NCBI GenBank assembly: GCA_905221605.1
Contig: CAJNDS010000102.1
Span: 927,501-989,500, forward strand
Direction: 5' to 3'
Source: Symbiodinium natans
Taxonomy: Eukaryota > Sar > Dinophyceae > Suessiales > Symbiodiniaceae
Length of the DNA: 62,000 nt
Part shown: in pieces, positions 23,079-33,211 of the stretch
Numbering within the stretch: the stretch's first letter is position 1
How the letters are laid out: each line of letters begins with the position of its first letter
Translations under genes and position numbers: made by a program
The notes under the pieces: model-generated
Told to the model about the DNA's origin: nothing
Seen by the model: only the letters and a program-made list of their open reading frames with translations
Database searches by the model: none

Positions 23079-23506
23079 ATGTCCAGCAAGGGACAAGACC
23101 TCGAGTTCGATGGCCTCGGTGGAGCGATGGCACCAGCTCGGACCTTTGATGTGGTTCGTGTATCCCCTATCCAAAAAGTGGAGGGGGTTTCAGGATTGAG
23201 CGCTGACTGCTTCATAGATGCGGGCTGCTGTCAGACCTCAGTGTTGTGCCATTTCAGGGTATGTGTGCACACACACACACATACAGAAGCTCACCCCTCC
23301 CCCAAAAGGGATGCGAAACCAGTTCTCGTTCATTACAGTATACCGTAGGGAAGGGCGCAGCAGTTTCCAGCTGTACGATTATGGAGCATGGGCCTTTAGC
23401 AATTGGAAGGTGGAAAGCCACGTTCGGTTGCAACCAGGGTTTGTTGTATTCATTGGATTTAAATGGCTTGCAAGTTAAAAAATGCTTTCGTTTCTCACAC
23501 GAGTAG
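23079..23506 (+). CDS. Candidate two-exon gene, family unknown
   Basis: Exon 1 (23079-23258) starts at ATG TCC AGC and has about 40% G at first codon positions. It ends at AGG|GTATGT, a strong donor. An 80-base gap containing a (CA)n run ends in a pyrimidine-rich TTCATTACAG acceptor (23338). Exon 2 (23339-23506) continues in phase to TAG, giving 115 residues. The N-terminal part is rich in Gly, Ala and Asp; the C-terminal half has scattered Cys and Trp. I recognise no domain. This is one of the cleaner splice models here, but a second frame is also open across exon 2. Confidence 0.28.
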
Positions 23507-24061
23507 GATTTCTGGGGTACAGCTTCTTTCCGAGTAGAAAGTAGGTGACCCGCGTTGACAACATTCCGTCTCGAGCACCCGAAGCTCGATTGGCCCATCG
23601 GTTGTCCCAATATCTGCCTTCCATGATCTTTCAATATTCCCTGGCATTTTTTAATAGAATAAACGAATCTGCGTTAGAATAGTAGGCAGCCATTTCGTGT
23701 TTTGTTGTTGCCACGCATATAACTCCCCCCCCCAACAAAATACAACCTAGCCCTGACTATGATTCCCATCATCAAGCTGAATCAAGAGTTGATGAGCCCT
23801 TGATGACTCATGGTTGTAACGCTTAACTGCACATGTTTCGCAGCTGCTTCTGTTTTCATAGTGTCAGGTCTCGTTTGAAGCAAACCCCGCTTCTCGGCTC
23901 AAATTCTTCCACTGATGGCAACTATCCGCCCCGCAAGGGCCCCTCAACTAACAATCCACAACCTGATCGGGGCCTCGAAGCCGAATGCAGACGCACGTCA
24001 CGTACTCGGCGAACATAACCGACGCGATGCACGACACGAGATCGGAACGAATGTCTCCCAG

Positions 24062-24094
<33 letters not shown>

Positions 24095-25378
24095 ATTCTC
24101 TTTATCTCCTTCTCTTTCACTCTTTCTCTCACTGTTTCTCTCTTTCTCTCTTTTCTCACTTTAGCTCTTTCTGTCTTTCCCTCTTCTCTCTTTAGCTCTT
24201 TCCCTTTCTTTTTTTATCTCTTTCTCTTGAATTCTCTCTCTGATGCTCACTCTCGCTCTTCCAAAGGACTTTAGCTCCGATGTGCTACGCGGGCATGTGA
24301 AGCCCCAGCTTCACACCAGAGAAAGAATGCCATGCAGGCACGAGTAATTACTCTTCCTATCACGCCTTCGAGGCTTTGGGAACCTGCAAAAACTTACGTG
24401 CTCTCTTCTATGAATCTACGATGTTCCCCGCTTTGTAACCTTTAATCTTATTCAGACGTGCGCACGAGAAACGGGTAAAGTGCCTAGTGCTTGGTGGGGT
24501 TTGTTGGTATTGCACTAATGACTACTAGTCAAAAAATGAAAGATCAATTTCCGGGACTTCTCCTAACTGCTCCAAGAGTACAGCTATTTGTGTCCTTGTT
24601 GTTGTTTATACATGCTCACCACTCGACACCCTACTGGCGACCCTGAGCCCAAAAGCCTAATTCCAGTTCCCATCCTGGTGCCTCAATGAGCCTGAGCCTT
24701 TGCCCAGATACAACCCGCCCGGTTTTCGGACCTGCTCGCCTACTCGACGGACATGGTGCGCCCGCCAGTCGATGCTCAAATCTCCCCTCGAGTCAAAGGG
24801 CGCCCAACGGGCTCACTTATCCTTCGACCAAGGCTTGGCCAGGGGTAATGTGCGAAGCCTCCAACCAGCAGCCCTTGACTCCCAAGGCTAAGAACCCTCA
24901 TGAGCCGTAGAAAAGACAGGGGCAGCCTCTTCGAGGGCAAAGCCTGCGCACCGGCGACGTATGGTTCTTGCGGTCTGAGGCCAGTCCCTGACAGTCTGTA
25001 GTGGGAGAAGCCTTAAGGAAGCCTTCGCGAAACCGGAACTCTGGGCCCCTCATGGAATCCCCCAGCCCTTACGGTCCCGCACGGAAGGTCCAAGGGGGTC
25101 TTCAGGCTTCGGTCAGTCTTAGCTGCGATGTTCGTTGACGAGTCGAGGCTTTGCAGGCTTCTTGGGTTTTTCAATGCCGAACAGCCTTGCAGCTGTTCGA
25201 GGATGCTTAGTTATACACAGGGTTCATAGACACAGCTGGTTGCAGGTTCTTCTGCACGCTATGCCTGTTTTAATAATTCAGAGGCTAACTTGTAGGGGCT
25301 GGAGAAGCAAGTGATGGTGATGCTGCACCGAAAGCATCCCCTATGACTTTTCGACTGCAAGTTGGAGAAATTAGGGCC
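23507..25378. other. Non-coding DNA with a long CT tract
   Basis: Apart from the CT tract at 24059-24246, I see a C9 run near 23726 and C-rich telomere-like words. Frames at 24686-24910 are short and their overlap on the same strand makes them unconvincing. Confidence 0.5.
24059..24246. repeat. CT-rich polypyrimidine tract
   Basis: A pure (CT)n start of about 12 units decays into CTTT/CTCTTT words over nearly 190 bases. The + strand is almost purine-free. The 119-codon Ser/Leu/Phe frame crossing it is an artefact of this composition. Confidence 0.9.
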
Positions 25379-25689
25379 ATGGTCAAACGAACCCCTGCAT
25401 CAGAATTTCCAGGTAAGAGCAAATCCTTATGACTCAAAGGCTCAGCTACAAAGGCTTAGCTGCTCAGCTTAACTGCGCAGGAACTCGTATAACTCCCCAA
25501 GCCCATCAGAATGCGGATGCATTGTGGAAGGCTACGGCCGAGAAAGTGACAGTGTCTCTGTTCGTTGCTCGACTGCAGTCAATTCAGCAGGTGATGTGTG
25601 AAGGGTTCGGGAGGCTAGCTGCAAACCATCGCCGCCAGCCTAAAGACCCTAAGCCCGACACCTCAGTTCCTGAACCGAGTGGAGTATGA
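25379..25689 (+). CDS. Candidate two-exon gene, family unknown
   Basis: Exon 1 (25379-25412) starts at GCCATGG, a strong eukaryotic start context, and ends at CCAG|GTAAGA. The 68-base intron carries CTTAAC ten bases before its CGCAG end (25480). Exon 2 (25481-25689) continues in phase to TGA for a total of 80 residues, with an amphipathic helical middle and a Pro/basic tail. A further coding-like + strand frame (25690-25975), preceded by GATGTTTCAG, may be a third exon; reaching it would need a donor upstream of the stop. No domain recognised. Confidence 0.3.
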
Positions 25690-25989
25690 TGTTTCAGGGC
25701 TTCGCGTTTCGCTGAGCTTCGCGCCCTCGGGTCTGCAGGTTACCATAAGTCGTAAGTTCTCCACCGGGGGGGCGTCCCCACTACTGAAATGCCTGCTCTC
25801 TGGAATTCCAGCAGGGTCTGTCACCTCAATTCCTCCCTCATGCCTGAGGTCAATGGCATCGCCATCACGCACAGAGGGAAGGAGGCCTCCACAACGTCCT
25901 TTTCACATTCATAGACGTGGGGACTTTTTGGACTTCTTTGGGTGGATGCAACTGAGTAGACTCGCTGTGACATGACCAGCATGTCCATG

Positions 25990-26035
25990 TGGGTTAGGGT
26001 TTAGGCCTTTTTCGGGTTTTTAGGGTTTAGGGTGG
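25990..26035. repeat. Short interstitial telomere-like tract, TTTAGGG on +
   Basis: GGGTTAGGGTTTAGG and GGGTTTTTAGGGTTTAGGG are separated by a few bases. Confidence 0.85.
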
Positions 26036-26580
26036 GCCATGCATGGGCTCGTAGAGATCTGGGAAAAGCTGGAAAGCTGCGCCCTCCGAGAATCAGCTGT
26101 GCAGAGGCTGGTTGCCTAACGTTGACAGTAGCCAGATTTGACTCCTTGGAATAAAACAAGCCCGACTGTAGAAGGCCAGGAAGACCGGAAGAATGTCCCC
26201 AACAGCTCACTGGCGGATAGGGCTCAAGGGACTCAAGTGCCGACAAAAGAAAGCTTTTAAGATGTGAATGGGGCCTTGGTGGTGGAACAACCTGAACTGT
26301 CACCTCAAATACAAACTGGGATACTGTATCCCTTCGACATGTTATATCCGTTCTGTAAGGTTCGGTGCGTGTTTGCACCTCATGGCAAGCTTGAGTCTTT
26401 GCTTCTCACCTTTCTGACGGTAGTTTTTTGCAGTGGCTAGCTGCTCCTCCTGATGCAAGCTCGGTTTGGCACAACTCCGTGGAGGGCCGCTCCATGCCCC
26501 AGTAGTGCACGCTTTGGCGGGCGCATGCACGGCCATGATGTGCCTGGTATGCGACCACTCGGGCATTTTGTTCAGACTAG

Positions 26581-27217
26581 ATGGAGGGTTCAAAGTGCAG
26601 TCGGAAGTTCATTGATGTAGGTTTGTCTTTGGCTTTGGAGGGCTTCTTCAGTTCCGTTTTGACTCGGACTTGCCAGGTCCGGGCCTGCTTCTCGCCTTTC
26701 ACGCTCGTGCGAAACTGCAAATTTCAGGACCTGTTCGCAGATGCCATGATGTTGCGAGACAGGGTTCGATGTACAAGCCTGGTGTTTAGGGGCTTCACGG
26801 GTTCTAAGAGCTTTCAGAGCATGATGTTTGCACGTCAACAACGCTACGCTCAGAAACTACGAAGTTGGTGCACATTGACGAGTCCTCTGGGCACGGCACG
26901 ATGGTGAATGAGCGCGCCATGACAAAGTGATACAGCCTCATCTGAGGTATGGTTCTCTGAAGTTGGCCCTCAACCCTGAGCCGTTACAGGGTGAAGCCCG
27001 CCAGCAGTATGCCATGAGCTCCCAGCGTACCACTTTCAAGTTGACCGAAACTTGGTACAACCATGGCTGGCGCCGTCGTCATGGCACTGCAGCTTATTTG
27101 TGTGATTCGAACGAAACCCCGTTTGGCGCCCCGCAAGCACCAGGCAGACTAAGCTTGTCGACATGCATTCTCTGTGGAAAGAAGGCGCCGCTGTGCAAAA
27201 CATCTGAAGCATCCTAA
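26581..27217 (+). CDS. Two adjacent exon-like frames, family unknown
   Basis: 26581-26907 opens with a true ATG (108 codons). 26927-27217 (96 codons, different phase, no ATG at its left end) contains a CxxC segment near its end. The first frame has one possible donor, TGCCAG|GTCCGG. Composition is only mildly coding-like, and an antisense frame of 83 codons overlaps the first. I cannot place a splice joining them. Confidence 0.15.
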
Positions 27218-27662
27218 CCGTGCTTAGACTACACACTGCTTCAGCTGTTGCAGATCGGGTCTAAGCTTTAAGGCCGTTTAGGGCTTTAGTTTAGTCTTGA
27301 GTGTGCAGAGTCCCAGTAAACAATGCCCTTACTGACCCATGTGCGTGCGCCTTTCGCTGTCCCACATCTCGAGCACTCAAGGACTCCACGTCCTGCAATC
27401 AGCTGACTGTGAGGAGCTTGGTGCCTTTGATTTTTTCGGCATGTGCTCTTTACGTTGAGTTTTGGATGTATGTGTGTGTGTGCCCACAAGTGCGCGTGCC
27501 AACCTGCAGCGTGAGCGTCTAAGCAACCCTGCAAGCCTTCTGCAAGACATGATCTTCTGAAGCAAGGCCCTCTGGACCCGCTAGGCCCGCTAGGCCCACG
27601 AACGCAGCCCCGGGCCTCCAAGACCAAAAGCTGACAGCAAGTCCCTTGTACATGGAACTGGA

Positions 27663-28543
27663 ATGCAAGTGGCAAGCGCATCTGCCGACTCAGTCGCTGA
27701 AGATTTTCAAGATTTTCTTCTTTGTCAAGAACCTGTGCTACTTCTTCGGCGTGCCCTGCCTGACCACAGTTCAGGGCAGGAAGGGGAACAGCTTTGGATC
27801 GAACCTTTGACAGTTCTATCTTGCCTCGGAACCCTCAGCTGTAAATTACAAAACTGTTGGCATTAAAGCTCTGGACTAGGCTAAATCTTGGCTGTGTGGC
27901 TGTTAAGTTAAGCAGCGGCGCAGCCCAAATTAGCTGTATAAGCTCTCAACTCAACAGGCGCAACTCCCCGAAGCCAAGGTCTCGAGTAGCTTTTGCTAAG
28001 TTACTGGGGACGCGGGGTGTGCGGTTGGGGCATTGCCGTACCGATTCGCAAGAGGCTGTAGAGTTCAGTACCATGTATGTCAATCCATAGATGGATGGAC
28101 TCCCATCAGGCGGACCGCCTGTCACGGACTTGCATGCTCGAAAAATCAGCGATCTCAGAACACACTTCCTCTGGGATGTAACTTGTCTGTTACTGGCCTC
28201 TCAACTATACAATCAAAGACAGACAGGAGTCTGTGTTTTCCTGCTAGAGCAGTGGACTGACATGCACCCGAAGCAGATCTCAGATCTTCAGAAGACAGAT
28301 TGCTTCTTTTCGGAAGAGTTCTGGACAGCCTCTTTCGAGTCTGTGCCTCCAAGCAGATACAGCACAATGGAGATCTGCTTTGGCACGACAAGGGTATGCC
28401 GCTTTCAACAATGCTGCTTAACATCACAAACTTAAAATGAAAGATAAAGGTTGCAAACTCTGTAGACAAGAAGGCAGTGAGGGCCTGGATGTCTTCTTTA
28501 CCATTGGGCTGACGTGCATCTGCAGCAGATCTCAGATCTTCAA
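27663..28543 (+). CDS. Candidate gene with internal peptide repeat, possibly interrupted
   Basis: Three exon-like frames follow each other: 27663-27866 (true ATG, acidic N-terminus), 27857-28090 and 28091-28435 (true ATG, 114 codons). The last contains a repeat of pattern TDxHxxxISDL at 28124-28159 and 28256-28291, 132 bases apart. A third copy, ADVHLQQISDLQ, lies at 28508-28543, 252 bases on and in the same frame, but beyond an in-frame TAA at 28433-28435. Conserved phase across copies suggests the repeat once encoded protein. The stop may lie in an intron, or the locus may be a pseudogene. I do not recognise the repeat family. Confidence 0.25.
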
Positions 28544-28583
28544 CCCCCCCCCGCTCCATCCCCCCCCCCCCCCCCCCCCCCCC
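28541..28583. repeat. Poly-C tract with 24 consecutive C
   Basis: Nine C, a short GCTCCAT interruption, then 24 C at 28560-28583, directly after the third copy of the peptide-repeat sequence. Confidence 0.95.
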
Positions 28584-30225
28584 AACATCCTATGTCCTAA
28601 ATCCCTACCTTAGAATCTTGCAGCAGATCATCAGTTCTTCTGGCTGGTTAGCATGGGACCACAGGGGGTGTCAGACGTGTGCAGTTTTGATGCATGACGA
28701 TTTCTGTTCGTTGAAAGTTGCAAAGGAACCCCATGACACACCCCTAGTTCTGAACCCCACATCCACCAACCTAAGCTGCAGAATCCCATCAGCCATGCGT
28801 CTAGATGCAGGTGCCTGCCGATGACGAAGCAGAGGCTGACAAGGCAACGTATAGTCATAGTCTCAAGCCAGCAAAGGATGAAAGTATCTGTTTAGCTGAT
28901 GGTTCTGCAGATTCGGGGAACCCCGTGAATTGATTTACGTGCTTTTGGTTCTGAACCGAGGTCTCAAATATGTATGATCAGGCACTCCGCGGCCCCTCGC
29001 TCTCATGGTCTTCGTGCCTCCCTCCGACCCCCCTGTGGTGTGGTTGTCGGTTGCTTTTAGGGCTTTTGGGGCGTGGGGCATCCCTGTCTTTTTGCGGTGT
29101 GGCTGTAGGGTTGGTTCAGGTTTGAGGCGGGAGTTACGGCTTGGCTATTGGTAGGGATTTAGGGTTGAGGTTTTAGGGTGTTAGACTTTAGCCTTTAGGG
29201 TTGTAGGGTCTGTGGGTTGGGCCGTGGGGCGGTTTTAGGGCGCCCAACGCAACCACATGTTCACTACAAACGGTCTGCTAAAGATCCGACTAGAGATAAA
29301 CGCCGAAACGCTGCTGTATTTAGTATTTGCCCACAGTAGCCTCAGTTGCCACACCCGTAGCATGCGTTTTGGGTTGGTAATTTGTCTTCAGACATAGGGG
29401 AGTCTGGATCAATCAACAAGAAGTGAACACAGTTCATGACCCTGGGTCACCCATGGGGCGGGTGGGGTTTCGGAGCAAGGGCAAGGACGTGGCTGGCCAA
29501 TCGCAACTTGCACTCCGTACCCCCACATAGTTCCAGTACCGCCCGCCCCTCTCCAAAGGGCACAGTGACTCCAACGATGTAGTAGACACGACACGAATTC
29601 TAAACCCACCCAAGCGTCAGTGAGGAGAGACAGTGCTGGGTCTCAGACATCGCCAATGCGGTACATCTGGTGACGTCCGAATCTTAATGCATGTTGCACG
29701 CTTGGGACCCCAAACCCCAGAACATGAGCCCTCAGACCCTAAGCGACAAGCAGTAGAAGCTTAGGGTACCAAGATCAGATCAAACATACTAAGCCAAATT
29801 TCGCAGGACCACAAACTTTTACTGATTTTTTTGAGTTGTCGACCAGTCAGTCCAGAACTGGCCCCAGAACACCTGTCCCACTATCCAAATTCGCCATCCA
29901 CTGCGCTGTCGATGGCACACGGCTGACGAAAACGAACCTGCTTCCCTAAGCCCACAGACATGGTATTATTGCGGAACCAAAGGCTCCAGGCGACGCTAGC
30001 AATAGCATATGGAGCACATGATGAGTTGACAACCGGAACAGGATCATCCAGTCTTGGTGTGGGGGGAGAGAATAGGGCCGGGACATCCTGATGCCCGAAG
30101 TCTTTTTGTGTTTCCATAAGCTCAAGGCGGTTGAGTATTCAGGTGCTCAGGTTTTGGAAGTCTGGGCGTTCGGCTTCAGGAGGTTGAGGCCTCGGCTCAC
30201 GGCGTGGGAAGATAATTAGGCTTCC
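28584..30225. other. Non-coding DNA with a long decayed telomere-like tract
   Basis: Besides the G-rich tract at 29040-29246, this stretch holds C-rich telomere-like words near 29710-29745. A weak fourth relative of the repeat motif (GCAGCAGATCATCAGTTCTT) is at about 28620-28640. No credible gene. Confidence 0.5.
29040..29246. repeat. Decayed telomere-like G/T-rich tract
   Basis: About 200 bases are dominated by variants of TTTAGGG on the + strand: TTTTAGGGC, GTAGGGTT, GATTTAGGGTTGAGG, TTTTAGGGTG, CTTTAGGGTTG. The heptamer phase is mostly lost, but G runs of three to four recur every 7-10 bases. Confidence 0.7.
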
Positions 30226-30697
30226 ATGTTTGGCGCAGGTGCGAGCATGCAGAACGGAGCCCCAGAATTGAAAAACCCCACACCATCTAACAACCCTCGA
30301 AGTCCCAAGCTCCATGCACCCTTGGATCCAGGCAGTCGCTGTTTCCACCCTTTAGCATCTCGTGCGAGCCGGGTGCTGAGCTCTTCGTTTACATGCGCTT
30401 GGCACGTTGTCCTCGAAGCCCAGCACGGTCCCTTTGAAGGTCTACTGTTGCACAGTTCAGCAGGAACAAGGAAGTGAGTTAAAAGGCTTCGTCACCCAGA
30501 AGTAGTTGCGGCGCCGCAGCCGGGCAATCAGCTTGTTTGCTAGCGGGCATGGGCTGGTCAGGATTTTACATGCCGAGGTCTTGCTTGTCGGGTTTGCTGG
30601 AAGGTATGGCTTGTGGTACAGCGATGACGCATTGGAAGTTTTCAGTAGCACCTTGTCCGGTGGTCCGGTTGACATGCCCACAACGAGCTCCCGTTGA
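30226..30697 (+). CDS. Candidate two-exon gene, family unknown
   Basis: Exon 1 (30226-30473) starts at a true ATG and runs to AA|GTGAGT, a consensus donor that lies across the frame's own stop codon. A 46-base intron ends at CCGCAG (30519). Exon 2 (30520-30697) completes the split codon and continues in phase to TGA, giving 141 residues. First-position G is about 35% in exon 2. The C-terminal part is a hydrophobic/acidic globular-looking segment. A - strand frame (30457-30756) overlaps exon 2. No domain recognised. Confidence 0.28.
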
Positions 30698-31703
30698 AGG
30701 TTTCCATGCAGCAACAGGTGTTGCTGGCCCCGAATCCCCAGAAGTCTCATGGACACGCGACTATGCGCCTGTGAACAAACTAAGGCAAACTTTGATATGA
30801 TGATGCGTCAAGCATAGCGGAGCCAAAGGGTTACGGGAAGCACGGTTGATCACGCCGGGATGTCTCCAACATCTTGACATCTTGACTTAGTCAGAAATAT
30901 CAAAAGTACCGCAAACCCACCCGAGAAAAACACACCCGGAAGTATACCAAGCTAGATGTAAACTCCACAGTCAAAGCTGCCTTGAAGCCTTCTTCGGAAG
31001 ACCGGGCCGATCCCCTCAACCAGCCGTGAATTCCTTACGAGTACGCAGGCCAATCTGTGCTGCTGCTGTCACCGCCCGCAGACTCATGGCGGGTCTGATG
31101 CTCATTCCTAGATTCAGGATGAACGTTATGAACGTTTGAGAAGAGCTGTGAGGGTTGTAGAGGGCCCTGCAGTTGCTCTTTGCATTGACTTACGTAGTTT
31201 TATTCTCTAGAAAAGGCTCAGACTGTTGGCAATCATTCTGCAGATTTTTGCAGCACTGGTGATGCCTACGAAACTCCAAGTACAAAGAGAGCCAGGCCCA
31301 ATTGACGTCCGGCCCCAGACTGCACTACTGGTTTTAAGGCTTGATTGTATATATTCTCATCCCATGTGCAATTACTGTCGAGCCTGAGTGTGCTTGAGAA
31401 GCGCTGCCCCGCACCGGCCTTCACTGCTTGGAGACTGTGACCAGAAGCCTCTCTGGTGATGCTTGTGCAACCTAGGTGTGAGTCTCTGAGTGTCAGAGCG
31501 CTTTTGAACTAAAACTCAGAACCCGTCGCCGAGGCTACGTGCTGTACCATAGTGGAGACGATGTGGCGACCTTGGATTTGAGATTTGGTCTGTTTTTGCA
31601 GCTGCGTTTTGAGATTTGCAAGGTTTCTTCGCTCAGCTCTTAATTAGGAGTCTAGGATGAAGGGTGAAGGATAGACAACGTCGGATGTGTAGCGATACCG
31701 TTC
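30698..31703. other. Unique DNA, no feature seen
   Basis: No repeat, homopolymer or open frame of note lies in this kilobase. Confidence 0.5.
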
Positions 31704-33211
31704 ATGACCTTGCAGCAAAAGGCGCAACAAGGTTTCCTCCCATCATCCAGGTGTACAGTGCACTCACATTGGCGTGATTTCCGCTTATTCAGACCCCTAG
31801 ACCCTCCAACCTTCAGGAAGCCCTCTTGGAAACACCGCCCACAACTTCAAAAAGAACCCGAATATGGATCAACGGTAAGGCCTCATATCCAGAGGACATC
31901 CAAAGAACAAAGCAATACTGCGCAGTATGGGAATGCGGGAATGCGGGAATGCGATGGAAATTCCGGAGGTTGCGACCGTCCTTTATGGCGAGCTCTCCCC
32001 ACACTCGCAGGGCAGCGACCTCGCGAGGCACCAAGGGCCAGGGGTGCCAAGTCAGGCTGTCACAGCTTTCAGGCCATTCGGGTGCACTGAGAGTGGACGC
32101 TTTCGTCCTGGGCCTTTGCTCGGTTTAAGGAGGCTGTTGTGATGTTTGGCCTGAAGCCTGAAACTAGCCGTAGCCCGAGTCTCTGAGAATTAGCCTGAAT
32201 ACGATGGCAAACTTAAGCTCGAAAGCACAAACGCCGCCTCCAAAGCTCCCAAGCGTTTAGCAAATTCCCAAACTCTCCACCTGAACGCCAGACTGGCCTT
32301 CTATGAGAACGAGCAGTGCCAAAGACTGGCCATGGAGATCTGGATCTCTGTGGCAAGCAACTGCTTCGAGAAGGCCCAGACTTGGGGGAGGATTCCGATG
32401 TTGGGGAGGTGTATTCAATAGTGTATTCAATAGTGTATCTTGCGACTATTTAAATTTGTTCAAGGCAAAGTTAGCCCCGGCCCGAAGAGCATTTTAAAGT
32501 GAAGACGGCTCCGGAGTTCAGGGTCAGGGCTCGGGGCTACTTGTGTGCATGCGTTTATAATTGAAAATCGAGAAGTATCACACATGCGGCAAGTATAGAT
32601 AATTTTAACGCTACGCGACCCGCCTCGGCCTGAGCCCAAACCAGGGGTCTGGGGCAGGTGGGGTGGGAAAGCCTTTGGAGGCCAATGGTTGGGCGGGGGT
32701 GGGGGGGGCAGGGGGAGGGGGGGAGGGCGGGCGCAGGCCAAAAAGTGCAACATAAAGGGCGGATTAGAGGTGGGGTGCCTGCTTTGTGCCACCCAGACAC
32801 CTACGGCCCGAGGCCTCGGCGAGCCCTCTTCCTGAAAACCTCAATGCTCACGGATGATGGTCCAGAACAAAGACCTGTTCAGATCTATTGCGCGACAGGT
32901 TCCAGAACAATCAAGATAAGGGGACGTCTCCTCCAACCAGAGTTGAATTAAACGCAAACCGGTCCTGCGCCTGCGATGTCTGCCATTTGGTCTTCACGCC
33001 CCACAACCGTTACCGTTCTTCGGAAACCCAGGACCTTATCCCAGAAAAACGCAAAGCGCAGCAGGTCGGTGTCGCCTGCACCTGTTTTTGTATCAATGGA
33101 CTGAGCCTCAGCTTCAGGTTTGCAGAGCATTTTGGCTGTAGAGCCGCAGGTCAGCCGGCCCAAAGTATACCCGTTTGCTGTTCAGCAGCGCAAAGGGACA
33201 CCCGTTCATGA
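31704..33211 (+). CDS. Candidate multi-exon gene, family unknown
   Basis: Segment A (31704-31874) starts at ATG and ends in phase 0 at ACG|GTAAGG. Segment B (31926-32090) follows a 51-base gap ending CTGCGCAG. Segment C (32194-32408) opens after TTAG, has no stop for 72 codons with balanced charged and hydrophobic residues, and ends at GGAG|GTGTAT; it lacks an early start codon. Segments D (about 32785-32951) and E (about 32920-33211) overlap in different phases; E has a CxCxxC motif and charged residues. All lie on one strand with short gaps, which favours one gene, but the full splice chain cannot be fixed. Confidence 0.28.
32409..32437. repeat. Tandem 12-bp repeat
   Basis: GTGTATTCAATA recurs twice and a partial third copy follows, directly after the putative donor of segment C. 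Confidence 0.9.
32686..32736. repeat. G-rich tract
   Basis: About 50 bases are nearly all G with isolated C, T and A, containing at least four runs of four or more G, so it could form a G-quadruplex on the + strand. Confidence 0.85.

Noticed and set aside
24059-24274. 119-codon Ser/Leu/Phe frame
   Set aside because: Its long hydrophobic part is a translation of the CT tract.
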